A stretch of 24,130 bases of DNA from WTJX01 sp045106295. Lineage in GTDB: Bacteria > Bacteroidota > Bacteroidia > Cytophagales > JAAEPT01. The translations under genes and the position numbers were made by a program. Location: assembly GCA_045106295.1 (NCBI GenBank), contig JBGCEI010000208.1, positions 1-24,130 on the forward strand. The letters are read 5' to 3'. The notes beneath the pieces were generated by a model. It was not told the origin of the DNA, made no database searches, and saw nothing but the letters and a program-made list of their open reading frames with translations. Shown piece by piece: positions 13,360-21,208 of this stretch (within the stretch, counting starts at the first letter, position 1; each line of letters begins with the position of its first letter).

Positions 13360-16300
13360 ATGAAAGAACACTACCAAGAATCCTTTAATCAAGTATTAGA
13401 AAGCCTCAATGAAGGGCAGAAACAAGCCGTAGAAACCATCGAAGGACCAGTATTGGTAGTAGCAGGACCTGGAACGGGAAAAACACAAATTCTAGCTGCT
13501 AGAATCGGTAAAATATTACAGGAAACAGACGCCGCTTGTCATAATATTTTGTGTTTGACCTATACCGATGCAGGGACCATTGCTATGCGAAAACGGCTAG
13601 AGCAATTCATTGGTCCAGAAGCTTACAACGTCAACATATTTACCTTTCATGCCTTTTGTAATCAAGTGATTCAAGAGAACTTAGATTACTTTGGAGTCAG
13701 AGGATTACAAGCTATTTCTGATTTGGAAAAAGTAGACCTTCTGATCGATCTGATCGATAAATTTGATGGAGAGCATACACTAAAACGATGGACAGGAGAG
13801 GTGTACTATGAATCTAGTAGGCTAGCCAAACTCTTTCAATTTATGAAAGCAGAAAACTGGTCTGCTGTCTACATCGAAACAGTAGCAAAAGAGTATTTAG
13901 AAGACCTTCCACACAGAGAAAGTTACCAATACAAACGAGCCAACAGCAAAAAAGGAATTGTTGCAGGTGATCCCAAAACGGCAGATATCGAAAAGCAAGC
14001 CGAGAAAATGAAAAAGCTCGTCGCAGCAGCCAAAGAATTCAATCAGTTTGAATCGCTTAAGCTAAAAGCCAAACGCTACGATTTCGATGATATGATTTTA
14101 AAGGTGTTGCACGCCTTTCAAAATGAAGAAAGTATCCTCCGCCGATACCAAGAACGCTACCTTTATTTCTTGGTGGATGAATACCAAGATACCAACGGAT
14201 CTCAAAACCAATTACTTCAATTACTGAGTGATTACTGGGAGACACCCAACATTTTTGTGGTGGGTGATGACGACCAAGCCATCTACCGTTTTCAGGGAGC
14301 AAATATCAAAAATATTACAGATTTTTACGACCGTTATGCAAAGGATTTGTCTCTTGTCGTGTTAAAAGACAATTACCGTTCCCAGCAAGCCATCCTCGAT
14401 GCTTCTGGAGCTGTAATCAACAACAACCAAGAACGGCTAACCAAGCTTATTCCAAACCTGAATAAGCAACTCACTTCTCACACCAATTACACACAAAATG
14501 AATTGAGATTGCTGACTTACCCGACTATTTTTCAGGAAGAAATAGGCATTCTTCAAGACATTAAAGAAAAGCATAAAAATGGTACGGCTTTCGCCGATAT
14601 CGCGATAATTTATCGGAATCATCAGCAGGTAGAAAATATGGTAAAGCTCCTCCAGATCGAAAACATTCCAGTTAACATCAAGCGGAGAGACAACATACTC
14701 GATATTCCGATGACCCGACACATCATCACCATTTTCAGGTACCTTACATTAGAAGCTCAAAAGGCAGACAGTGGCGAATACTTGTTATTTGAGATGATGC
14801 ACTATCCCTACTTTGGGATCGAATCTACTTCTGCCTCAGGCATTTCACGAGGTTGCAGCCGAACAAAGGAAAGAGGTCGCCTTCCTTGGCGGAAGCTAAT
14901 GGCAAGCAAAAAAGAAATGAAAGCATTGGGTATCGAATCTGTGGAAGAAATCAGCCGTTTTCATAATCTTCTTTCCTTTTGGATGGAAGATCAGTTCGAT
15001 AGCACTATTCAAATGTTATTGGAAAAGATACTGACCAAAGGAAAAATCTTGGACTTCTGCATGAACAGTCCTGAGCGAAGTAAGCTCGTGAAGATCATCA
15101 CCTCCTTTTTTGATTTTATCAAAGAAGAATCAGCTAAAGACCCCACTCTAAAAATAGCTGATCTGGTAGAAATGACCGATAAAATGATCAAGAATAAGAT
15201 CAGAATAATGGTTAATCAATGGTCCCAATCCGATGATGGCTTGAACCTAGTTACTGCACATAGTGCCAAAGGCTTAGAATATGATTACGTCTACATTTTA
15301 GGTGCTTCCGCCGATAAATGGGAAAAGAAACGAAGCCCTCCTTCTACTTACTCTTTTCCAGATACCTTAGTTTCTGCCAACCCAGAAAACAAAGAAGAAG
15401 AAGAACGTCGCCTCTTTTTTGTAGCTATGACCAGAGCCAAAAAAGGATTAACGGTCAGCTACGCACTTCAAACAAACGAAGGAAAAGCATTGGACTATTC
15501 CCGTTTTGTAGCCGAGCTAAAAGAACATGGAATAGAGACCGAATCACGTACCTTGTCTGACGATACCTTGAGTACCTACAGTCTGCAATTAATGGCAAAT
15601 CATAGCTTGGAAGAAACGCCGTGGTTAGATACTAACTTGGCAGATCAAGTATTGAAATCATTCAAAATGAGTGTCACCAGCTTAAATAAATACTTACGTT
15701 GCCCAACTGCTTTTTACTTTGAAAATGTGATCCAAGTGCCTTCCGCAAGGAATGCCAGTATGGGTTTTGGTAGTGCCGTACATTATGCACTGGAGCTATT
15801 CTTTAAAGACATGCTCAACCAATACAAAGGGAAACAGTTTCCTCCTAAAGAGCAGTTGGTTACTCGTTTTCAAGAGGGTATTCAGCTCTACCGTTCTCAC
15901 TTTACAGACAAAGAACTTGAATCTCGTTTAGAATATGCGGAGAAAATCTTACCGGCTTATTACGAGCAATATGTAGAAAACTGGAATAAAGTAGTTGTGC
16001 TAGAATATGATGTAAGTACAGCCTTACTCCAACACGTACCTCTTTCTGGTAAATTAGATAAACTGGAGTTCGATGGCTTCAATGTAAATGTAGTCGATTA
16101 CAAAACGGGTAAACCTGCCAATGGACTAAAAAAAATGAAAGGACCTACGGATAGAAAACCCGACGGGGAAGACTACTGGCGGCAGATTGTATTCTACAAA
16201 ATCCTGATGGATAACGACAAACGTCAACCATGGGAAATGATTTCTGGAGAGATGGATTTTATTGAACAAAACGATAAAAAGACGTATTCTAAGGAAAAAT

Positions 16301-16449
16301 ATATTCCTTCATTAGAAGACATTGAAATCGTTAAAGAACAAATCATAAAAAGTTACGACTCTATTCAGCACCATGAATTTTCCAACGGCTGTAAAGAAGA
16401 AAATTGCTCTTGGTGTACGTTTGTAAAAGAGCATTTTAATGGGGAGTAA
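13360..16449 (+). CDS. UvrD/Rep-family DNA helicase fused to a PD-(D/E)XK nuclease (AddB-like Fe-S)
   Basis: 1029 aa, single-chain SF1A helicase-nuclease. Helicase motifs in order: Q motif LNEGQKQAV, Walker A GPGTGKT (36-42), FTFHAFCNQ, Walker B VDEYQDT (about 272), motif III GDDDQAIYRFQG (about 302), DNYRSQ, motif V TAHSAKGLEYDYVYI (about 632), motif VI EEERRLFFVAMTRAK (about 678). The C-terminal nuclease (about 770-1025) shows SVTSLNKYLRCPTAFYFENV, GSAVHYALE, LSGKLDKLEF and VVDYKTGK. Cys781, 1011, 1016 and 1019 are placed to bind a 4Fe-4S cluster as in AddB and Cas4-type nucleases. It likely processes DNA ends in repair. Residues about 492-507 look wrong for the family and may reflect two compensating frameshifts. 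No AddA/AddB partner lies beside it. Its stop is 29 bp from the convergent histidine kinase gene. Confidence 0.92.
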   Translation: MKEHYQESFNQVLESLNEGQKQAVETIEGPVLVVAGPGTGKTQILAARIGKILQETDAACHNILCLTYTDAGTIAMRKRLEQFIGPEAYNVNIFTFHAFCNQVIQENLDYFGVRGLQAISDLEKVDLLIDLIDKFDGEHTLKRWTGEVYYESSRLAKLFQFMKAENWSAVYIETVAKEYLEDLPHRESYQYKRANSKKGIVAGDPKTADIEKQAEKMKKLVAAAKEFNQFESLKLKAKRYDFDDMILKVLHAFQNEESILRRYQERYLYFLVDEYQDTNGSQNQLLQLLSDYWETPNIFVVGDDDQAIYRFQGANIKNITDFYDRYAKDLSLVVLKDNYRSQQAILDASGAVINNNQERLTKLIPNLNKQLTSHTNYTQNELRLLTYPTIFQEEIGILQDIKEKHKNGTAFADIAIIYRNHQQVENMVKLLQIENIPVNIKRRDNILDIPMTRHIITIFRYLTLEAQKADSGEYLLFEMMHYPYFGIESTSASGISRGCSRTKERGRLPWRKLMASKKEMKALGIESVEEISRFHNLLSFWMEDQFDSTIQMLLEKILTKGKILDFCMNSPERSKLVKIITSFFDFIKEESAKDPTLKIADLVEMTDKMIKNKIRIMVNQWSQSDDGLNLVTAHSAKGLEYDYVYILGASADKWEKKRSPPSTYSFPDTLVSANPENKEEEERRLFFVAMTRAKKGLTVSYALQTNEGKALDYSRFVAELKEHGIETESRTLSDDTLSTYSLQLMANHSLEETPWLDTNLADQVLKSFKMSVTSLNKYLRCPTAFYFENVIQVPSARNASMGFGSAVHYALELFFKDMLNQYKGKQFPPKEQLVTRFQEGIQLYRSHFTDKELESRLEYAEKILPAYYEQYVENWNKVVVLEYDVSTALLQHVPLSGKLDKLEFDGFNVNVVDYKTGKPANGLKKMKGPTDRKPDGEDYWRQIVFYKILMDNDKRQPWEMISGEMDFIEQNDKKTYSKEKYIPSLEDIEIVKEQIIKSYDSIQHHEFSNGCKEENCSWCTFVKEHFNGE

Positions 16450-16478
16450 ACCTAATAATCATTCAAGGGTAGTTAAGG

Positions 16479-17849
16479 TTACATGCTTGGTAAAACTATT
16501 GTAAACACTGTTTTGCCAGCTTCACTTTCTAAGTCCATAGTTCCATGGTGCTTTTCTACTATCTTCTTACAAATAGAGAGACCTAAACCAGAACCTTCCC
16601 CTTGAGGCTTGGTAGTGAAAAATGGTTGAAATACTTTAGTCATCAGCTCTTCAGGGATTCCAGGTCCATTATCTTCAATTTTTACAATAATGTTCTTCTC
16701 CTTTTTTTGAATATCAATTAGTAGTGTTCCTTGCAAGTTCATGGCTTGAATAGCATTGGAGATTAGGTTCGTCCATACCTGATCTAGTTCATCAGGATAA
16801 CCCATAATGAAGAGCTCTTCGTCTTCATTGTAATTTTTGGTTAACTCTATTCCCTGTTTTATTTGATTGAAATAAAGCGTTAGTATTGTTTCTATTCCTT
16901 TGATTACATTGGTTTGTATCGCCTCATCTGAACTGCCATGGTGGGCGTAATTTTTTAATGAAAAAACAATTTTTTTCATCTTATCTACTGCTATCGACAT
17001 ATTACCGGTAGACGAACTAAACTTACCTAATTGTGTTATTTTAGTTAAAAAAGAAGGGTCATTCTGTTCTTTTAGAGCGGGAATAAATTCCTCCATGTTT
17101 TCATGTATTCCCATATCAATTAACCCTCTTGCATCATCATCAGACAAGTCAAAATCATTTTCTTCACTTATCCTCACCAATTGACGTCTTATTTTTCGTT
17201 CTTCCCTACTTGTTAACGATTGTTTGTCTGTAGAGGTTGTCTTTTCTATCATTTTAGAAAATAAGGCTAGTCCTTCTTTAGATAATGAGTTCATAAACAC
17301 CGGAAATTCTTGAAGAAGAGATCCCATATTTTTATCTAGGTTTTGAATTCCTCCATTAATAACACTTAGAGGCGTGTTTATTTCATGAGCAATACCGGAG
17401 ACTAGTTGACCGAGAGAAGCCATTTTTTCAGAAAACACGAGTTGTTCTTGTGCATTTTTTAGCTCTCCATGAGTATCTTTTAGTTCTTCATATGCTTTTC
17501 GCATCACCTCTTTTTGTGCTTCACTTTTTTCTTTCAGCACGACTAGCTCTGCATTTTGTTTTTTAGCATCATCAAATGCTTTATTCATTATTTCTCGTTG
17601 TGCCTTTTGTCTTTCATTAGCAATATTTAATTCTTCACGTTCCTTATCAGCCTTTTGGTAAATAGTATTGATTGCTTTAAGAAATTGGGCAAGAGATTTA
17701 CGCCCAGATGAGGCGCTTAATTTTTCGTATTGTGCTAATAATTCTGGATGAATGTCACCTTCAAATATTTTTTTTAAAGACTCCGAATCACCTACACTCT
17801 CTGACGGGGCTGAGTTAAGAAATGATTTTAATCCTTTTAGTCTTTTCAT
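16479..17849 (-). CDS. Soluble sensor histidine kinase with coiled-coil N-terminus
   Basis: 456 aa, no transmembrane segment. Residues about 65-145 form a long coiled coil with a 28-residue (four-heptad) repeat: AQREIMNKAF at 83 and AQKEVMRKAY at 111. The H-box is SLGQLVSGIAHEINTPL with His155. The ATPase part has the N-box NLISNAIQAM (361-370), G1 IEDNGPGIPEE (about 391), F-box FQPFFTTK (about 408) and G2 GEGSGLGLSI (about 417). The distance from H-box to the second helix (IVFSLKNYAHHG) is about 140 residues, longer than a usual HisKA, because of a charged insert (about 180-285). There is no receiver domain and no adjacent response regulator. It lies 18 bp downstream of the RNA methyltransferase gene, probably one transcript. 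Confidence 0.9.
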   Translation of the reverse strand: MKRLKGLKSFLNSAPSESVGDSESLKKIFEGDIHPELLAQYEKLSASSGRKSLAQFLKAINTIYQKADKEREELNIANERQKAQREIMNKAFDDAKKQNAELVVLKEKSEAQKEVMRKAYEELKDTHGELKNAQEQLVFSEKMASLGQLVSGIAHEINTPLSVINGGIQNLDKNMGSLLQEFPVFMNSLSKEGLALFSKMIEKTTSTDKQSLTSREERKIRRQLVRISEENDFDLSDDDARGLIDMGIHENMEEFIPALKEQNDPSFLTKITQLGKFSSSTGNMSIAVDKMKKIVFSLKNYAHHGSSDEAIQTNVIKGIETILTLYFNQIKQGIELTKNYNEDEELFIMGYPDELDQVWTNLISNAIQAMNLQGTLLIDIQKKEKNIIVKIEDNGPGIPEELMTKVFQPFFTTKPQGEGSGLGLSICKKIVEKHHGTMDLESEAGKTVFTIVLPSM

Positions 17850-17867
17850 AATGACTTAAATTATTGT

Positions 17868-18404
17868 CTAAGAAAGAGCAGCTAAATAATTCCAGCTAAT
17901 AATCCCTACACAAACAGACACATTAAGTGAATGCTTAGTCCCATATTGAGGGATTTCTATGGCACCATCTGCAAGCGGTAAAATTTCTTCACTGATTCCA
18001 AACGCTTCATTGCCAAATACAAAAGCGTACTTTTTATCTTTATCAAAAGATAGTGTAGCTAAGGATGCTGCATTTGTTGTTTGCTCTATTACATACACTA
18101 CGTATCCTATAGATTTTAGTTTTTCTATACAATTTTTAATTTCTTTCTCGTACTCCCATTTCACACTTTTATCTGCTCCTAAGGCTGTCTTATGAATATC
18201 TCTATGAGGCGGTTGGGCTGTGATTCCGCACAGATATACTCTCTCAGCAGCAAAGCTATCTGCTGTACGAAAAGTGGCCCCTACATTGTGCATACTTCGA
18301 ATATTATCTAGCACAAGGACAAAGTTGTTTTTGTGCTGTTGCTCAAATTCTTTTACAGACACTCTACTGAGTTCTTCTGTTTTTAATTTTCGGATTTCTT
18401 TCAT
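17868..18404 (-). CDS. TrmH/SpoU-family RNA 2'-O-methyltransferase
   Basis: 178 aa, a minimal SpoU (SPOUT, knotted) methyltransferase without an extra RNA-binding domain. The three conserved blocks are present: motif 1 LDNIRSMHNVGATFRTAD (N40, R46), motif 2 YAFVFGNEAFGIS, motif 3 IEIPQYGTKHSLNVSVCVGI. It transfers methyl from S-adenosylmethionine to a ribose 2'-OH in tRNA or rRNA; the target base cannot be told. Compared with TrmH (about 230 aa) it is shorter. It has its own promoter about 45 bp upstream and leads into the histidine kinase gene 18 bp downstream. The pairing with a kinase is unlikely to be functional by itself. Confidence 0.9.
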   Translation of the reverse strand: MKEIRKLKTEELSRVSVKEFEQQHKNNFVLVLDNIRSMHNVGATFRTADSFAAERVYLCGITAQPPHRDIHKTALGADKSVKWEYEKEIKNCIEKLKSIGYVVYVIEQTTNAASLATLSFDKDKKYAFVFGNEAFGISEEILPLADGAIEIPQYGTKHSLNVSVCVGIISWNYLAALS

Positions 18405-18444
18405 GTATGAGAGATCAGCACTTTTGGTACTCGTAAAGGTAAAA

Positions 18445-18472
18445 CAAGATAGTTAATTTTTCAGTATTCAAA
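18445..18472 (-). promoter_or_regulatory. Promoter for the RNA methyltransferase-kinase unit
   Basis: On the minus strand TTTG (18469-18472) and TATCTTG (18445-18451) are separated by 17 bases, close to the Bacteroidota consensus. The start of transcription would be about 35 bp before the ATG. Confidence 0.5.
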
Positions 18473-18528
18473 ACAACTTTCATTAAATTCCGTACATAGT
18501 AAAATAGACTAATAAAATTAACAAAGTC

Positions 18529-18963
18529 ATGCGTTCTTTATCTATTTCCCTTTTCGATTCTTCTTTTATAGAAATTATAGAAGAAAAATCTTGTAATTGC
18601 CTCATTTTAAAATGGAAAAAGCATGTTTCTAGTGAAATATATAAAAAAGAAATGTTGAGTTTTATACAGTTTATGAAACAAAAGAAAAATGCTAGTTTAA
18701 TTATTGATATACGTAACTTAGGGGCGCTATTGGAAGGTGATCAAGAATGGACAGTACAAGTTTTTGTGGCTGATTTAGTCGTCTGTCAAGTAGAAAAAGT
18801 ATGTGTTATTATTCCAGAAGATATATTTGGCGCTCTGTCTATGCGAACAATTTTAAAAATGGCATTAGAAAATATTGTTGGAGCCAACAAAATTAAGTTT
18901 AACTTTAGATTTAAACGTCTCAGCACTGCCAAACTTTGGCTAGAACAAACAAAAGTAGTCTAA
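18529..18963 (+). CDS. STAS/SEC14-like (SpoIIAA-like fold) protein, first of a tandem pair
   Basis: 144 aa, cytosolic. Alternating strands and helices with LIIDIRNLGALLEGDQEWTV and VCVIIPEDIFGALSMRTIL match the Bacteroidota STAS/SEC14-like group. It aligns along its length with the next gene product (DQEWT against NQEWT; PEDIFGALSMRTIL against PKDMFGELSLKYIL; a final A..W). The position after the first central strand, where classical anti-sigma antagonists carry a phosphorylatable Ser, reads DIRNLGA, with no Ser, so phospho-switching of the SpoIIAA type is unlikely. It is transcribed divergently from the RNA methyltransferase/histidine kinase genes and is 16 bp upstream of its paralogue. Function is unknown; ligand or protein binding is the usual role of the fold. 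Confidence 0.7.
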   Translation: MRSLSISLFDSSFIEIIEEKSCNCLILKWKKHVSSEIYKKEMLSFIQFMKQKKNASLIIDIRNLGALLEGDQEWTVQVFVADLVVCQVEKVCVIIPEDIFGALSMRTILKMALENIVGANKIKFNFRFKRLSTAKLWLEQTKVV

Positions 18964-18979
18964 TTGTTATTAGGTTTAA

Positions 18980-19501
18980 ATGAAAAACTATTTTAGAAAA
19001 TACGAAGCCGCCCAACGGAGATTTCAAGCTCAGCAACAAGCTGAGGATGAAAAAGTAAGCGGTAAAATAGACAATAAACCAAAAGAAGAAGCACTGCCTA
19101 CCACAGATCTTGAATTTTTTAAAGCAGAGCATGCGGAACTCGTTTTCTATCAAGAAAGTGCCATTATACAATTGCGGTGGAAAGGATTTATAGAAACCAA
19201 AAACTACAAGCCTATCTTAGATGCTACATTAGTGATGTATGAAGAAAAACAAGCCAGAAAAATACTAATAGACGCTACGGAACTAGAGGCAATCTCTAAT
19301 GAAAACCAAGAATGGACATCCACCACGTGGTGTAGGCGTTTAGTATCTAAGGGTGTAGAGCAGCTAGTTTGTGTGCTTCCTAAAGATATGTTTGGTGAAT
19401 TATCCTTAAAATATATCCTAGAAAAATGTGAGTCCAAGTATAAAATTAAAATACCCATTTTCCCTAATACAGAAGAGGCAATTGAATGGATGACCCAGTA
19501 A
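18980..19501 (+). CDS. STAS/SEC14-like protein with basic/polar N-terminal extension, second of a tandem pair
   Basis: 173 aa. An N-terminal helical extension of about 40 residues (MKNYFRKYEAAQRRFQAQQQ, then Lys/Glu-rich) precedes the STAS/SEC14-like domain: AIIQLRWKGFIETKNYKPIL, KILIDATELEAISNENQEWT, LVCVLPKDMFGELSLKYILE and the closing FPNTEEAIEWM. It is a clear paralogue of the preceding gene, which lacks the extension, implying tandem duplication followed by divergence. DATELEA again lacks the regulatory Ser. The gap to the upstream gene is 16 bp, so both are likely made from one transcript. It converges with the CNNM/CorC gene (32 bp between stops). Function is unknown. Confidence 0.7.
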   Translation: MKNYFRKYEAAQRRFQAQQQAEDEKVSGKIDNKPKEEALPTTDLEFFKAEHAELVFYQESAIIQLRWKGFIETKNYKPILDATLVMYEEKQARKILIDATELEAISNENQEWTSTTWCRRLVSKGVEQLVCVLPKDMFGELSLKYILEKCESKYKIKIPIFPNTEEAIEWMTQ

Positions 19502-19533
19502 TAAAATACTTATTGATCAAATCAAAAAAAATC

Positions 19534-20814
19534 CTAAACCAGTACTTTTACCTTAATTTTATCTAGCTTGTTTTGCTCTCTAGAAATAATAGTAAACTCA
19601 AATCTCTCGGTGATTATTACTTGATTCACCTTTGGGATATCTTCATATAGTGTAATAATCAAGCCCCCCAAGGTTTCATACTCCCCATCAGGAAGTGAAA
19701 TACCATAGGTTTCATTGATATGATCTATTTCTTGTCTGGCGCTAAACATAAATAAGCTAGGTGCTAACTTTTCTTCTAAAAGGCTTTCTTTATCATGTTC
19801 ATCATGTATTTCTCCTAGTATCTCTTCTAAAATATCCTCTAAGCTTACAATACCAGAAGTGCCTCCAAACTCATCAACTACTAAAGCAATACTTTTGTGT
19901 TGGTCTATAAATTTCACCAATACATCATTTGCCTGTGCTGTTTCTGGCACTATAATAATAGACGATAAAATGTCTTGTATCTGCTCTGGTTTTTTAAATA
20001 ATTTTGTTGAATGACAATATCCGACTATGTCATCAATAGATTTTTTGTAAATCAACACCTTAGAATGACCACTTTTTATAAAAGCAGCTTTCAATTCTTC
20101 AATAGAATCTTCCATATCTATAGCAACCAATTCATTTCTAGGTACTAGACAATCTCTAATTTTTACCCCTTTAAAGTTGATGGCGTTGAATAATATCTCT
20201 TTATCAATAGTGGTAATGATCTCTTCATCGTTTGCATTCTCTACGCTTATGTTCTCTAGTTTTTGCACAAAATTACTCAAATCCGTCAGTTGCATAATGG
20301 GCTTGTCTTCTTCGTATTCCCATTTAAAAAGGTAGACAATTACCCATTTAGAAAAGGTCACAAGGATGGCTACAGGAATATAAAATACGGTATAGACAAT
20401 GGCAAATGGAAGAGCAAATATGCTCAACATATTATTTGGGTTGATGAGAAAAAGACTTTTAGGAAGGAATTCTGCTGTAAACAAAACAACCAAAGTAGAA
20501 ATAATGGTTTGTGCTACTACTACTAAAGATGATGGGAGGTATTGCAATAGCCACGGTTCTATTAGCTTCGCCATAAAAATACCATACACTACCAGCGCTA
20601 TTGTGTTACCAACTAATGTGGTGGCAATAAACAAAGAAGGTTTATCTGTGATGTAACCAATTAACTTACCTACAAAAGAACCTTTCCGATGATCCATTTC
20701 TAGCTGTAGCTTATCAGAAGCGACATACGCCATCTCTATGCCTGAAAAAAAGGCAGATAACAAAAGCATCAGAAGAATAACAAATAACGGGCTGTATTCT
20801 AGGAGAATGGACAT
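19534..20814 (-). CDS. CNNM/CorC (HlyC)-family membrane protein with CBS domains
   Basis: 426 aa. The N-terminal DUF21/CNNM membrane domain (about 1-180; LFVILLMLLLSAFFSGIEMA, TTLVGNTIALVVYG, FLPKSLFLINPNNML) is followed by a CBS pair (about 210-330; IRDCLVPRNELVAIDMEDSI, SKVLIYKKSIDDIVGYCHS, ALVVDEFGGTSGIVSLEDIL) and a C-terminal CorC_HlyC domain (about 345-426; LPDGEYETLGGLI). Proteins of this family handle Mg2+ or other cations, or support envelope integrity. The older name hemolysin is misleading. GldE of gliding bacteria has the same architecture, but no gld neighbour is visible. It ends the conserved envelope gene order OMP-TPR-lptC-small membrane protein-CNNM. Confidence 0.92.
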   Translation of the reverse strand: MSILLEYSPLFVILLMLLLSAFFSGIEMAYVASDKLQLEMDHRKGSFVGKLIGYITDKPSLFIATTLVGNTIALVVYGIFMAKLIEPWLLQYLPSSLVVVAQTIISTLVVLFTAEFLPKSLFLINPNNMLSIFALPFAIVYTVFYIPVAILVTFSKWVIVYLFKWEYEEDKPIMQLTDLSNFVQKLENISVENANDEEIITTIDKEILFNAINFKGVKIRDCLVPRNELVAIDMEDSIEELKAAFIKSGHSKVLIYKKSIDDIVGYCHSTKLFKKPEQIQDILSSIIIVPETAQANDVLVKFIDQHKSIALVVDEFGGTSGIVSLEDILEEILGEIHDEHDKESLLEEKLAPSLFMFSARQEIDHINETYGISLPDGEYETLGGLIITLYEDIPKVNQVIITERFEFTIISREQNKLDKIKVKVLV

Positions 20815-20892
20815 GATTAAGTATAACTATGCCTAAAGATAACTAATAAAATAATGTTTCACCACTTTCGTGTAATGACGCATAGAAACGAG

Positions 20893-21057
20893 CTACTTCC
20901 CTCTGTTTTTCTTTCGAAGTTTATAGATTCCTAAAAGACCGATTACCAACATAAAGATCCAATAGCTAGCAAAAAAACCATGTTGCATGGTTTGGTGCGA
21001 ACCGATAATAAAAAAGCCAACACATGAAGCCAATAAAATAGTATCTGTTAGTTTCAT
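20893..21057 (-). CDS. 54-aa two-helix membrane protein between lptC and the CNNM gene
   Basis: Reading the minus strand from the ATG at 21057 to the TAG at 20893-20895 gives a 54-residue protein: MKLTDTILLASCVGFFIIGS, then a polar HQTMQHG loop, a second hydrophobic helix (FASYWIFMLVIGLLGIYK) and a basic tail LRKKNRGK. Two membrane helices with both ends inside and a positive C-terminus are predicted. The hydrophobic pattern and HQT/ASYW motif match, from memory, a small conserved protein found at this position in other Bacteroidota. It lies 78 bp upstream of the CNNM gene and 141 bp after lptC, in the only long gap (20815-21198) of the window. Function is unknown; co-occurrence suggests an envelope role. 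Confidence 0.75.
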   Translation of the reverse strand: MKLTDTILLASCVGFFIIGSHQTMQHGFFASYWIFMLVIGLLGIYKLRKKNRGK

Positions 21058-21062
21058 TTTTT

Positions 21063-21208
21063 AAGATGATTAGATTATGAGATTTTTAGACTATGAGACA
21101 CAATACATAATGCTTTCGTCAAACAGGCTTCACCTAATTCGAAAATAAGAGAGAAATGAAAGAATCTAAATGTCTTAAAGTCTAAAAATCTCAACGTCTT
21201 ATGGTCTT
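21063..21208. repeat. Imperfect long inverted repeat (37-nt arms) at the end of lptC
   Basis: The arm 21063-21099 matches the reverse complement of 21172-21208 at 29 of 37 positions by hand count, including a 15-base perfect core (TGAGATTTTTAGACT against AGTCTAAAAATCTCA). The 72 bases between the arms hold nothing I recognise. The right arm overlaps the last three codons and stop of lptC. The arms are built of short units (GTCTT, AGTCT, ATCTC), a low-complexity style I recall from flavobacterial intergenic regions. It may be a remnant of a mobile miniature element or a read-through hairpin. Confidence 0.65.

Noticed and set aside
13071..16449. DUF2892, DUF2442 and helicase-nuclease as a defence island
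   Set aside because: The helicase-nuclease is a common Bacteroidota repair-type protein, the other two genes are small and unrelated, and there are no integrase, tRNA or direct-repeat borders.
19534..20814. CNNM/CorC gene as gliding-motility gldE
   Set aside because: The architecture matches, but no gld gene lies nearby and the neighbours are the LPS-export block instead.
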